This document shows positions 1-10,303 of a stretch of 60,000 nucleotides of DNA, piece by piece (position 1 is the stretch's first letter; each line of letters starts with the position of its first letter). Source of the DNA: Strigamia acuminata (lineage: Eukaryota > Arthropoda > Chilopoda > Geophilomorpha > Linotaeniidae); assembly GCA_949358305.1 (NCBI GenBank), contig OX442316.1, positions 15,750,001 through 15,810,000 of the forward strand. The letters run 5' to 3'. The notes beneath the pieces were generated by a model. That model did no database searches, was not told where the DNA came from, and saw only the letters and a program-made list of their open reading frames with translations. Position numbers and translations under genes: made by a program.

Positions 1-2
1 CA

Positions 3-1775
3 CAAAATTCTGATGATAAGAAGAACCAAGATGATGCACAGATTGCAGAAAAAATTATCGAATCGGACACAGAAAATTTGATTTTTGAAAACTTAGAAGA
101 AAATCCATTGCTTTTTCCAAAAAGTGTAGATTTTGAAACTGATGAACAAGTTCAACCATTTCCAAAAAAGGGGGGAAGAGTGATGGAAAAAGAGAAAAAG
201 AATCAAAATTCATCCAGGAATCCTAGAAAATCAGAAAATAAATGTCTGGTTCGAGAAACGAAAATTGTTCGAAAACAACTTCGAAAAGTGATCAAACGAC
301 TGACAGATAATGTAATGTTACAAGATTCCACGTTTTCACCGAAATTATGTCGGCAGAATTCAGAGTGGCCCTCCAAATATTTCATCGTGGCTCTGAAGAA
401 CATACTGGAAAATATAACTTCTGAAGACCTACAGGAAGTAAAAATTTTGATCAAAAATTGTTATCAGCGACTGGATTTGGCAAATGAAACTCAAGACACC
501 AAAGAAAAAGTGGAGAAGCTGCCAAAGAAAAGAATCCAAGCTAAACAGCAATTGATTCAATTAGAGGAAAGGTCTGAAGTTAAACTGGTAGAAACAATCC
601 AAACATCTGGAGATACAAGGAGTGAACATGAAAATGAAAAACCTCTACAAACAGATGATTACAAGATGCTTTGCAGTAAACAGCATACAAATACAGGATT
701 GAAAGGACGACCAGAAAATCAAGATTGCCAAGTATTAACATCAATTGGTCAAATTGAAAAACAAGGTCCACGACCAACAGAAAAAGAAAACAGAATTTTG
801 GAAAAAACTTTGCAGAGAATTGACTTGAAGCAACACAACACTCAATCAATTGAGTTACCAAAATTTGCTGCCAGCTCAATCACAACTGAAAACATTTCAA
901 AAATTAATTTATTGGAAAAGCAACCAAATCAAATAATCCAAGTTGATCAACACTTCATGGAGTCCAGTGAAGTTAAAACTGCAATGAAGCTTAGTTACGC
1001 AAGCTACACTGAATCAACTGACCTACAGAAACATATTGTCAGTGCAGTTGCAATTGGAAATAAGTCCAAGATTAATTTTTCAGATACTGTTAAAAAATCT
1101 GATTGTAGCAATTCAGACAGCAGAGCTACAGTGCCCACTACAGTTACAATTAAGAGTACATCTGAAGGAAAACAGCCAGTTGCAAGTTTTTTATTGGAGG
1201 AGTTCAGAATTCAACATGTAGATTTGCCAAACACTCAACCGGAAATCCAGAAGCAGTGGCTTGAAATTGAGAAGATTGCAGGGAATAAAATCACATTAAT
1301 GGAAAGCAAAAAGCCATTGAATTTTGAAGCAACAAACGCATCAGCTGTGCAACAACAATTAGTGGCGACAACACCAGAAATGAATGTTAAAACTCAGAAT
1401 GATCGAGCTGACTCAGGCAAAGTTTTGGAAGATGCCTGTTCCAAATCGTTTGAGCACACAACTGAAGACCAATTGCCTATTCAAGTCAACTGGACCGGAC
1501 AATTGAAAGAATATGCCGGAAGAAGCGGTTGGCAGGATTTTAGCCCTGGGAGCAGGACAACAGTTGCAATTACTGGACAGAATCAATCGGTGACGACAAG
1601 GAATGATCCAACGAAATCCCAAGGCGAACTAATGCAAGTCAATCAACCAGCTCGATTAAATAGTGGGTTGTCCAGAGCAAAGATTGACCAGACAAGAGGT
1701 CTACCAAAAATTTTGAAGTCCGAGTCCGATATCCCAGTTATGGATTTCGCCTCGGGATACGACGATGAAGTTTAG
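3..1775 (+). CDS. C-terminal part of a terminal ORF of an LTR retrotransposon (partial)
   Basis: The frame is open from the left edge, so the true start lies outside the window; it stops at TAG 1773-1775. The visible ~590 residues are rich in Lys, Glu, Gln, Thr and Ser. I see no reverse transcriptase, integrase, zinc knuckle or membrane segment. Assignment to a retroelement rests on context: about 20 bases after the stop comes a purine tract and then a TGTAGTGACC LTR-like start, the arrangement expected where the last ORF meets the 3' LTR. It could be an integrase tail or a third ORF. The frame is intact over 1.77 kb, which suggests a fairly young insertion. Function is not identified. Confidence 0.55.
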   Translation, partial: QNSDDKKNQDDAQIAEKIIESDTENLIFENLEENPLLFPKSVDFETDEQVQPFPKKGGRVMEKEKKNQNSSRNPRKSENKCLVRETKIVRKQLRKVIKRLTDNVMLQDSTFSPKLCRQNSEWPSKYFIVALKNILENITSEDLQEVKILIKNCYQRLDLANETQDTKEKVEKLPKKRIQAKQQLIQLEERSEVKLVETIQTSGDTRSEHENEKPLQTDDYKMLCSKQHTNTGLKGRPENQDCQVLTSIGQIEKQGPRPTEKENRILEKTLQRIDLKQHNTQSIELPKFAASSITTENISKINLLEKQPNQIIQVDQHFMESSEVKTAMKLSYASYTESTDLQKHIVSAVAIGNKSKINFSDTVKKSDCSNSDSRATVPTTVTIKSTSEGKQPVASFLLEEFRIQHVDLPNTQPEIQKQWLEIEKIAGNKITLMESKKPLNFEATNASAVQQQLVATTPEMNVKTQNDRADSGKVLEDACSKSFEHTTEDQLPIQVNWTGQLKEYAGRSGWQDFSPGSRTTVAITGQNQSVTTRNDPTKSQGELMQVNQPARLNSGLSRAKIDQTRGLPKILKSESDIPVMDFASGYDDEV

Positions 1776-1796
1776 AGAAGTTAGGAACTAACTTCC

Positions 1797-1811
1797 CAAA
1801 AAGGGGGGAAG
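1797..1811 (+). other. Polypurine tract of LTR element
   Basis: A run of A then G (aaaaaggggggaag) lies immediately before the TG that opens the LTR. This is the usual position of the plus-strand primer for reverse transcription. Confidence 0.6.
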
Positions 1812-3074
1812 TGTAGTGACCCTAGTGGTCACTAGATGAAGAACAGAAATGTGTCTGGAAATATTTTATATATTTCATATTTTTATTTGAGTTTATTTTT
1901 TATGCCTGAACAGGAAGTCTGGCATAACTTGAAGACATGAGGGTGGTTGCCAGGGCAACCAGCCCATGAGCTTCCTGTAACAGGAAATGCTTCCTGCAGA
2001 GAATGAGGAAAAATCTTCAGTCTGAAATCAACTTTGAGAGCAACAAGTCACAAAATCTACCCTGGGAAAATACAATTCTTCAAGTGGATTTGGTGAAAGA
2101 TTGCCTGAGTATTTAGACTCCTTCTTGCAAATTGCTAAAGCAGTTTTGAGATGTTCTTGAGTATTGAGACTCATTTCTTACAATAACATAAAGTTATTGT
2201 GGGAGTTCTTGCTACTGTGTACATCCAGTAGTGGGAAATTTATCTTGCTGATTGAGCATATTCATCAGTGGGATTTTCATCTTGCCAAGCAGCCATTGTT
2301 TGGAGAGATCATCATTCTTGCCAAGCAGCCATTGTTTGGATGAGAAATCCTCATTGGGAAATTTGTCCCAGTCAACATAAAGCGGAATTTGCCGCAACCA
2401 CGGAGTCATCAAGGAAGAAGAGTCGGAATTGTGTCCGAGTTCAAGTCACCAAGAATTCGGAAATTTGTCCGGTTTAACCAGGAATGAACATCGTGAGTAA
2501 AGAGTGAAGTTTAGACGCCGTTTTGAGGTTTGGGGCGGGCATTGAGGTCCGAGAGCGAGTATCGAGGTCCGAGAGCGAGCGTCGAGCGAAGAACGAGGTT
2601 CGAGAGCGAGCGTCGAGTGAAGAACGAAGTTCGAGAGCGAGCGACAAGCCATCGCCGCTATTTTGTATTATTTTCGCCATTTCACCTTCAATTATTATTA
2701 CTTTTACCTTTAATTCCTATTATTTAATTGTATTTTACTATTAGTTTATTCAAGCCAAGAATAAATCTTTTTCCTTTATTTAAGAACTAATTAGTGATTA
2801 TTTCTTCTTTGATTAGTCAGTTAAGATTTTAGAGTTGAGTTTTAGTAGAATTTTGATAAGTCCCGATGCGGCACCAATGAGAAAGAAATTTCACTATTAT
2901 TTTATAGTGAAATTTGAGCTCATTACAATCTGATTATTGTAAAGCCTGCTTTAAGATCTCAGGTGAGACGATCGTAATGGGAGAACGTACCGTACACTTT
3001 GATTTGATTAAGAAAGTCACAAAATATTTTTTATTTTACATATTTAATTGCACTTAAAGACCCAATTCATCACA
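1812..3074 (+). repeat. 3' LTR of an LTR retrotransposon (right end uncertain)
   Basis: It begins TGTAGTGACC, continuing into a perfect palindrome (tagtgaccctagtggtcacta without one centre base) at 1814-1834. It contains a duplicated ~35-bp block at 2273-2341 (cttgccaagcagccattg twice), a short GAG-rich tandem at 2541-2650 and an AATAAA-type signal near 2760, as expected of U3-R-U5. The right end is placed at a CA near 3074, ahead of DNA belonging to another repeat family. The 5' LTR is outside the window, so neither the boundary nor the target duplication can be verified. Confidence 0.5.
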
Positions 3075-3079
3075 TCACA

Positions 3080-3305
3080 AAATCTCACAAAATCTGGCGA
3101 GATCTCGCGGTTTTATGAGATCTAAAGTAATGCAGGATTCGCCATGGAAACAAACATGGCGAATGGCGAAAAAGAATTATGAAAAACACAAATATCTCGA
3201 GAACGAGAGCTCGGATTTTCAAAAACTAAACACCAAAAGAAAGAGCGGAAAAAAGTACACTAGAACCGTTAATTAAACAACACTGCCCACAACTAATGAT
3301 TAATA
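3080..3305 (-). mobile_element. Truncated copy of the CCGGGTGG-terminus palindromic element
   Basis: This matches the right half of the complete copy at 47970-48833, including its internal string of caaaatctcac repeats, the atatctcgagaac block and the ttaattaaacaac block. The match stops where the TACAGGGTGG element is inserted at 3306, and a stub (tatatttaattt) resumes at 4283. The terminal inverted repeat of this copy is missing. Confidence 0.6.
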
Positions 3306-4282
3306 TACAGGGTGGAAGAAAAGTCTGTTCCCCGCAAATATTTCCTGAGCAATTGCATCTATACTCAAAACCACCACAACGTTGATCTATTGTTCGAGCC
3401 GTATCACTGGTGTAGTGGCACAAAAAGTAGCTCATAACACCATATTTGTAAAAACAGTCCAGACATGTGATCGATTACCAACATTGTCAAAGGTACAGAA
3501 CTACTTTTCCACGTAGCAGAACACATGGCGTAAACAGGCTAAATACATCAACGTTGTGGTGGTTTTGAGTATAGGCCAACTTTGATGAAGCGATCATATA
3601 GGAAGTTGGGTGAGAGCAATCCAATGATGTCATCAAATTTGACCTTGAAGGCCATTTTCAAGGTTATTCACTTGCTAACTTCTAAACCATTCAGGTTAGA
3701 GCAAAACTTTCAATTACAAAGTTGTAGAGCATCATCAAATTAGTACTATTCAACTTATCTTAGTCATCTTAAGTTAAATGTTTTCTTTTTAAAAAGGAGA
3801 CAAATCAGCTAAAATAAAGCCAGCCATTGTGACAAAACTTAAATTTCTGTTAGAAAAATACTGAATTACTTAAATAATCGTATTCAAATGTGCATTATTA
3901 TGCAAGCAAGCAAGAAAAACCACTGCCTTTTTTTAATGCCTCAATAATTATTTTATCACAAGAATGAAAAATTTCACTTTGCTGATTTTTTCTGATTTGT
4001 CTCCTTTTTAAAAAGAAAACATTTAACTTAAGATGACTAAGATAAATTGGATAGTACTAATTTGATGGTGCTCTACAACTTTGTAATTGACTTTTTTGCT
4101 CTAACCTGATTGGTTTAGAAGTTAGCAAGTAAATAATCTTGAAAATGGCCTTCAAGGTCAAATTTGATGACACCAATGGATTGCGCTCACCCAACTTCCT
4201 ATACAATCGCTTCATCAAAGTTGGCCTAGATGCAATTGCCCAGGAAATATTTGCGGGGAACAGACTTTTCTTCCACCCTGTA
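3306..4282. mobile_element. Long-terminal-inverted-repeat element (TACAGGGTGG ends, TA target duplication)
   Basis: The two ends are inverted copies of each other. TACAGGGTGGAAGAAAAG at 3306 mirrors CTTTTCTTCCACCCTGTA ending at 4282, and the match extends for more than 350 bp per arm once a nested insertion is removed. It is flanked by TA on both sides (3304-3305 and 4283-4284). No coding capacity is seen. It is a non-autonomous foldback-type element, probably mobilised by an IS630/Tc1/mariner-type transposase judging by the TA target. Confidence 0.75.
3362..3571. mobile_element. Nested 210-bp MITE (TACTCAAAACC ends, TA target duplication)
   Basis: Terminal inverted repeats of about 25 bp begin TACTCAAAACCACCACAACG and end with the mirror image at 3571. 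TA dinucleotides flank it at 3360-3361 and 3572-3573. The opposite arm of the host element carries the uninterrupted target sequence (reverse complement gcatctaggccaa), which confirms both the boundaries and the TA duplication. Confidence 0.8.
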
Positions 4283-4284
4283 TA

Positions 4285-5385
4285 TTTAATTTAAGGCAAG
4301 CGTTAAACCTACAGAATTTCTGTAGGTTTAACCACTCCGTTAATTTAAACACTGCGTGCAGCCATCCATACTTTAACACATCAAATCCAACCATACTCCC
4401 TACTTCACTTCTGCTGTAGTAAATGCAATTAAAGTCCAGCAACTTCCCCAGTGACGCATTCTTAAATGTCATACAGCATTCCATTCGCATTTGACAGATA
4501 CCGTACATAAAAGAAATGTAAAAAACAAAGCGTCAGACCGACAAATAAGATTCGACTCCATACAACATTAATTTAATTGTCAAATTGACTCGCCGTTATT
4601 TAATTCCATTTTAATTATACATTTGTTTACGCATTGGGGTATAGAAATGCATGTCGGGATTTTAATAAAGTCGAAGTTTTGAATGTTGCAATGATATGCC
4701 TGAATTTGGCAACAAATTTCCTGTTTTATTAGATAACGGCAGTGAATGCAACAGTCATAAAGACCTGCCACATTCACGTCGTCGAAAATGCAACTCATCA
4801 ATATGTTACGACATATTTATGAGAAGAACAAGTTCTCCGAATAAACAACATGGCTCAATTCATAATACAAAGTTTGTCTTTCCAATATGGCGTGCAGCGG
4901 CACAGCTTTAATATTTGCGAGTTAGATTAAGTTATGTAGAAGTTTTATAATTTCTCTAAAATGATATTTTTAATGATAAATGCTGGAGTGGTTTCAACTG
5001 TAATAAATTGTAGATAACTGTCAAATTTTATCCACTTATACTGCAATAAAAAAGGAGAGTTATTTGAAATCATTCGAGCTTGTGTACCTGGAGATTTTTT
5101 TTTGAAATTTGGTACAATAAATAATAGGAAATGAAAGAGTTTTGTTAGAATTATTTCTTTGATTGATTCAATTCGACGATCAAAGAAGGTATTTTTGTGT
5201 GGTAATCAAGACAAGTAGATGGGTTTGATTAAAGGTTAACTTTTTGTACCTACAAAACGAAATTTCTCACGGGTAAAAATGGAGTTTTACGTAGAGAAGT
5301 GGATTTTTTAAGTTAAATAATAATTTATAATAATAATATATAATAAAAAATAATAAATAAAATAAAATGTTAAATAGCTTTTCGT
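4285..5385. other. Non-coding stretch, no gene recognised
   Basis: AT-rich sequence with a small perfect hairpin (taaacctacagaa / ttctgtaggttta) near 4305-4333. Short ORFs on both strands show no recognisable domain and no credible splice context. It may lie in the first intron of the gene whose initial exon is at 9125-9184 on the minus strand. Confidence 0.5.
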
Positions 5386-5387
5386 AT

Positions 5388-6020
5388 AAAAGAGCACGTT
5401 TAAGTGTAAAACAGCACTTTTAAGTGTAAAACAGCACTTTTAAGTGTAAAACAGCACTTTTATGTGTAAAACAGCACTTTTAAGTCTAGAAAACTCCTTC
5501 TAAGTGTATAAACCGTTTTCTAAGTGTAAAAAATGCTTTCTAAGTGTAAAAAATGCTTTCTAAGTGTAAAAAATGCTTTCTAAGTGTAAAAAATACTTTC
5601 TACGTGTTAAACAGAATTTTAAGTGTTAAACAGAATTTTAAGTGTAAAAGTTTTATACTTAATGTAAAACAGCACTTTTAAGTGTAAAACAGCACTTCTT
5701 GTGTGTAAAACAACACTTCTTGTGTGTAAAACAGCACTTCTTCTGTGTAAAACAGCACTTCTTGTGTATAAAACAGCTCTTTTTATGTGTAAAACATCAT
5801 TTCTTATGTGTAAAACATCATTTCTTAAGTGTAAAAGAACATCTTTAAGTGTAGAACATCATTTCTTAAGTGAAAAAAGCATCTTTAAGTGTAAAACATC
5901 ATTTCTTAAGTGTAAAACATCATTTCTTCAGTGTAAAACATCATTTCTTCGGTGTAAAAGAGCATCTTTAAGTGTAAAACATCATTTCTTAAGTGTAAAA
6001 GAATACTTTTCAAATGTAAA
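5388..6020. repeat. Minisatellite, 20-21 bp unit
   Basis: About 30 copies of aagtgtaaaacagcactttt drift along the array to 21-bp variants such as aagtgtaaaacatcatttctt. Because 21 is a multiple of three, the later part is open in one frame and gives a repetitive CKTSFL-type peptide. That ORF is a by-product of the repeat. Confidence 0.85.
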
Positions 6021-6832
6021 TATAGACTTTAATATACACGTGCAAATGCAAATTTTCACCGTTCTCAGTGCGAAAACCATTTTTTCTGCCTCCTAAGCCT
6101 TGTTTCACAACATGGTACAACCTTCCCCTAATAAAACATAACTTTAGAAAAGTGCATCATCATTAACTAGCAGAATCATCGATGTAAACCCTAAGCCGGC
6201 AAAAAGAAATGTCATTTCATTAGCATAAACAGAGATAGAGGTGTAAGAAAAAGTATTGAAACAAAATGCGAATGCGAGTCGAGTTTCCTCCCTCTTTAGT
6301 CTTTTGTCTCAATGCCAACTTGAATAGTTGGAGCAGTCGGAAGCGAGGACGCTGGCGTCTTCCGCTTAATCGTTCGCTTCTCTTGTGAATGGTCTGCATT
6401 TTTTTCGCAGACTATTTTCTCCGGTTGAGGTCGCTTTCTTACAAAGCACACGGGAAAATGAAAGAGGCTCGCTCTTTGCCTGCCTCGCAGTCAAATCTCG
6501 GATTTTGAATCGATTCTAATATTGACAGTGTTTCCCATCTTCCTAAAATGTCTCTTAGCGTTTGTCTGCGCGTTCTTTCCACTCGCAATCGCACCGGAGT
6601 TCTCAGCAAATAAATAAGCTCGACTTTTCACTTGTTAGGTTTGTATTGTCTCCGGCAAATTTTCTAAATTGAAAGACGCTGGCAAAGTAAATTGCTTTTA
6701 TTAGTTTAGCTTGTATGAATATCGATAAAAGTGAAGCAATTTCGAGAAAGTTTTTGAAAAAAAAAAAAAAAAAAAATTTTTCTTTCTTTTTTTTGACAAT
6801 ATTAATTTTTATGGTTTTACCTTCTGAAGAAA
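6021..6832. other. Non-coding stretch, no gene recognised
   Basis: Unique sequence with a poly(A) run near 6758-6775 and a short hairpin-prone segment around 6390-6420. No long open frame, splice-bounded coding exon or RNA gene was recognised. Confidence 0.4.
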
Positions 6833-7640
6833 GTTGGTTTTTCTCAAGAGGTTTATGTGAAAAGTTGATTTTTCTTAAGAAGTTTGAATGAAAAGTTGAG
6901 TTTTCTTAGAAACGTTGAATGAAAACTTAGTCTTGTAAGGAATTTTGGGTAAAAATTTGATTTTTCTTAGGAGTTTTGGATGAAAAATTGAAAATCTCAT
7001 TTTTGTTAGGAATTTTGGATGAAAGTTTGATTTTTCTTAGGAATTTTGGATAAAAATTTTATTTTTCTTAGGAATTTTGGATAAAAATTTGATTTTTCTT
7101 AAGAATTTTGGATGAACAACTCATTTTTCTTAGGAATTTTGAATGAAAATCTCATTTTTCTTAAGAATTTTGGATGAACAACTCATTTTTCTTAGGAATT
7201 TTGAATGAAAATCTCATTTTTCTTAAGAATTTTGGATGAACAACTCATTTTTCTTAGAAATTTTGGATGAAAGTTTGATTTTTCTTAGGAATTTTGAATG
7301 AAAATCTCATTTTTCTTAGAAATTTTGGATGAAAGTTTGATTTTTCTTAGGAATTTTGACTGAAAATCTCATTTTTCTTAAGAATTTTGGATGAACAACT
7401 CATTTTTCTTAGGAAATTTGAATGAAAATCTCATTTTTCTTAAAAATTTTGAATGAACAACTCATTTTTCTTAGGAATTTTGAATGAAAATTTGGCTTTT
7501 CTTAGGAATTTTGGATGAAAATCTCATTTTTCTTAAGAATTTTGAATGAACAACTCATTTTTCTTAGGAATTTTGAATAAAAATTTGATTTTCCTTAAGA
7601 ATCCTTGAATAAAACTCGATATGTCTAAGGAATTTTCAAA
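6833..7640. repeat. Minisatellite, ~31-bp unit
   Basis: Roughly 25 copies of a unit like cttaggaattttggatgaaa followed by atttgattttt. Two variants (tttgattttt and ctcattttt types) alternate in places, which hints at a two-unit higher-order repeat. Confidence 0.85.
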
Positions 7641-9124
7641 TAAAACTTATTTTTCCAAAGAAAAAACCAAAAAAACTCCAAAATTATTAATTAAAAAACA
7701 AAAATTTCACAAAAAACAAAACCCTCTCTAAAAAAATTAAAACAATCTCTAATAAAACAACTCCAAAACCAACCCATCGAACACTCCATTCCATCTCCCT
7801 CAAAACCATCTAAGAAAACATCCCCAAATCATCATCAACCAACTACAGAATTCCGTAGTCTACAATAAATAAACACGCATATAATCAAAATTAAAATATT
7901 AATAAGCCCATAATTAAAATTGAACCATAAATCACTTCTAATCTTGTCTAAAACTATCATTTGCATGTATTAATTATTATTTTCCCAAATTAATTGGCCT
8001 AATTGACAATCCAAACCCTCCAACCCATCCCCGCGCCAAAACTCATCCGGATGTGTTATTAAATTTATCGTCTTTTCAGATTACGGACTTGAGTAATGAT
8101 TTTGCGACCCAAAATTAGCAACTCCTCACACACCGTACAGCTTGCCTGTATTATCAACCGACTGGCAAACTGTTTATCGCTTCAGTCTATCATTTAATGC
8201 GCCATCATTCACAAATTACGACCCGTGCGAAGAATAAGAAAATCACACCTCACAACCACCACCACGGCAGCCATTACGAAAAATCGTTCAAATTAAGCGA
8301 TATTTGAATTTAAATTAAATTAACAACTTCGAATGTCGAAATTTGCAATTTTTATCAACAAAACGTCGTTGCCTTGACAACTGACAACACAATCCGAGTC
8401 CGCCATCTTGTAAATATTCGCGTGATTGTTTAATTAAAGCTTCAAAAGCGGTTTTTGACGCGAGATTTAATCATTTGCCGACACATTTCGAACACAACGA
8501 AGCGTTTTAGTTTTGTCAACACACTCAGCATTTATTAGTTTACAAAAGACCAGCTCGGTTTCGCTTATTCCGAATCGATACTAAACCGTTTCACTAAAAA
8601 TAGCTGCTCCGTGGTCCCCTTTAATAACAAAAAAAAATAAGAATAAACAAATTCGGAACCACTTTCACCCGATCGTACAATTTCTACGTTCGAAACGCGA
8701 ATTTCGGCACAAACCACACATAAATAACGAATCTCTTAATCAAACAGACTGATCGAGCGACTAAACGATCCTAGATGGCGCTCGTATCAGACACTACGAC
8801 ATCTTAAGCGGCTTCGAGAGCGATTTTTAATTGCTAAATCGATAAGGAAATCAAGAAAATTCACCGCTCGTCACCGTGCGAGTGTGCACGTGATGATAAA
8901 TGCAGTTGACCGTCAATTTTTTCGCGTTTTTCATCTTTAAAATCAAATAAAACGCGACGGTTAACATTTTATTGAGTTTGCACCATTTGCAGCTGCGTGT
9001 GTCGTACACGGGTTAATCCTAGTGTGAAATTTGCTTGTCGTTGCGTTGTGTTAGCGGCGAGAGTTCGAGAAAAGGAGGTGTGTGTTTTTTTTAATGTAAA
9101 CAACGAGCCGTTAGAGTGGCTTAC
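7641..9124. other. Non-coding stretch left of the 9.1-kb signal-peptide exon
   Basis: No repeat array and no coding exon recognised. Base composition becomes richer in CpG towards 8.3-9.1 kb. If the minus-strand exon at 9125-9184 is real, this is its first intron; otherwise it is intergenic. Confidence 0.4.
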
Positions 9125-9184
9125 CTGCAATGCTGGAGTGAAAAGCAGGGCAGCTACCGCCAGCAGCGAGGGGTAGCCCTCCAT
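9125..9184 (-). CDS. First coding exon of a secreted or membrane protein (signal peptide only, partial gene)
   Basis: Reading leftwards from ATG 9182-9184, twenty codons give MEGYPSLLAVAALLFTPALQ, a typical eukaryotic signal peptide. They end in CAG and are followed at once by a good donor (GTAAGC) in phase 0. The frame upstream has no closer alternative with a better signal sequence. Downstream exons on the minus strand were not found in 1-9120, so the first intron would exceed 9 kb, as is common in insect cell-surface and developmental genes. The mature protein cannot be named. The call rests on the signal peptide plus the donor only. Confidence 0.5.
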
Positions 9185-9489
9185 CGAGGGGCCTATGGCT
9201 CGCCTTTCTTCGCCTCGTGCAGGGGACATGAGGGGCGTGGTCGGGCGGCGCAATTAATGCGCATGCGTGTATGAATCTGACGTAACCAAACAAATCCACG
9301 TGCACGCAATATTGATCCGGTGTGGTTAGGACCAGTCGGTGAGGTTCAGACCATTATTCCCACTGGGGAATAGATATTTGTGGGAATAAATTAGACAAAT
9401 AAATGGGAGAAGATTAATGTTTTTAGTTAATGGTTCGAAAAAAAACAGCAAAATAGAAGACGAAAACAAGCCTGACTCTTCACGGGCAA

Positions 9490-9650
9490 AAAATCATTTT
9501 TTTTTACCAAAAATTTACTTATTTTTACCAAAAACTTATTTATTTTTACCAAAAATTTATTTATTTTTACCAAAAATTCATTTTTTGATCCGAAGATTCA
9601 TTTTTTGACCCAAAAATCCATTTTTTGACCCGAAAATCCATTTTTAACCC
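9490..9650. repeat. Short minisatellite, ~19-24 bp unit
   Basis: Several copies of tatttttaccaaaaatttat change into cattttttgacccaaaaatc towards the right. They give a short phenylalanine/leucine-rich frame that has no coding meaning. Confidence 0.7.
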
Positions 9651-9870
9651 AATAATCCATTTTTAAAAGTTTTTATTTAACTTGACTTGAATTTTTGTGT
9701 GTTTCAACTTCTTGTTATTTTATTTTACACTGCAAAATACACGCAAAATAAGCTTAAAAATCGATTTCCGGAGTTGGTATTAGCTTTTCTGGCATCGGTG
9801 CCAGAAATATAGGCCAAAAACAGTATTCCGACAATTTTTCCGCCAGAAAACGTTGTTTTTGGCCCATATA

Positions 9871-10303
9871 CCGGGTGGCCCCCATAAAACCGGCCCGACA
9901 ATACAAGGAGGGTTACGAAGGGTGTCTCAAAAAAATGTATACACATAAATCATTAGCTGTGGGCAGGGTTGTTTAATTAACTTATCTAGTGCTGTTTTTC
10001 CGCTCTTTCGTTTGGTGTTTAGTTTGTGACGATCCGAGCTTTCGTTCTCGAGATATTTGCGATTGCACTAGTCATTCGTGAATTTTGTGGTACTTTTAGA
10101 ATGGTACTTTTGTAGATTTCTTCAGATGTAGGAAAGTTTGCTTGATTTTGTGAAATTGTGCGTGATTTTGTGAGATTGTGCTTGATTTTGTAAGATTGTG
10201 CTTGATTTTTTGAGATTGTGCTTGATTTTGTGAGATTTTGCTACATTTTTGAGATTTTGCTAAAGTAAAGTCGTATGGTACTAAAAAAATGTTACAGATA
10301 CCT
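9871..10303 (+). mobile_element. Half copy of the CCGGGTGG-terminus palindromic element
   Basis: It starts ccgggtggcccccataaaac directly after TA at 9869-9870 and follows the full copy (47970-48833, read from its right end) through the ctcgagatat block and the gtgattttgtgagattgtgc tandem, up to the element centre (gtcgtatggtac). The other half is absent: at about 10304 the sequence passes into the ccttcaacgac minisatellite. Confidence 0.75.

Noticed and set aside
2861-2876. tcccgatgcggcacca resembling a tRNA 3' end / primer-binding site
   Set aside because: It lies inside the LTR in the wrong orientation for a primer-binding site next to a 5' LTR, and no tRNA cloverleaf surrounds it.
4215-4911. 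Short ORFs of 70-97 codons on both strands
   Set aside because: They partly run through the terminal repeat of the TACAGGGTGG element and show no coding signature.
5388-7640. CRISPR-like regular repeats
   Set aside because: Units are contiguous and degenerate, without unique spacers, and the genome is eukaryotic.
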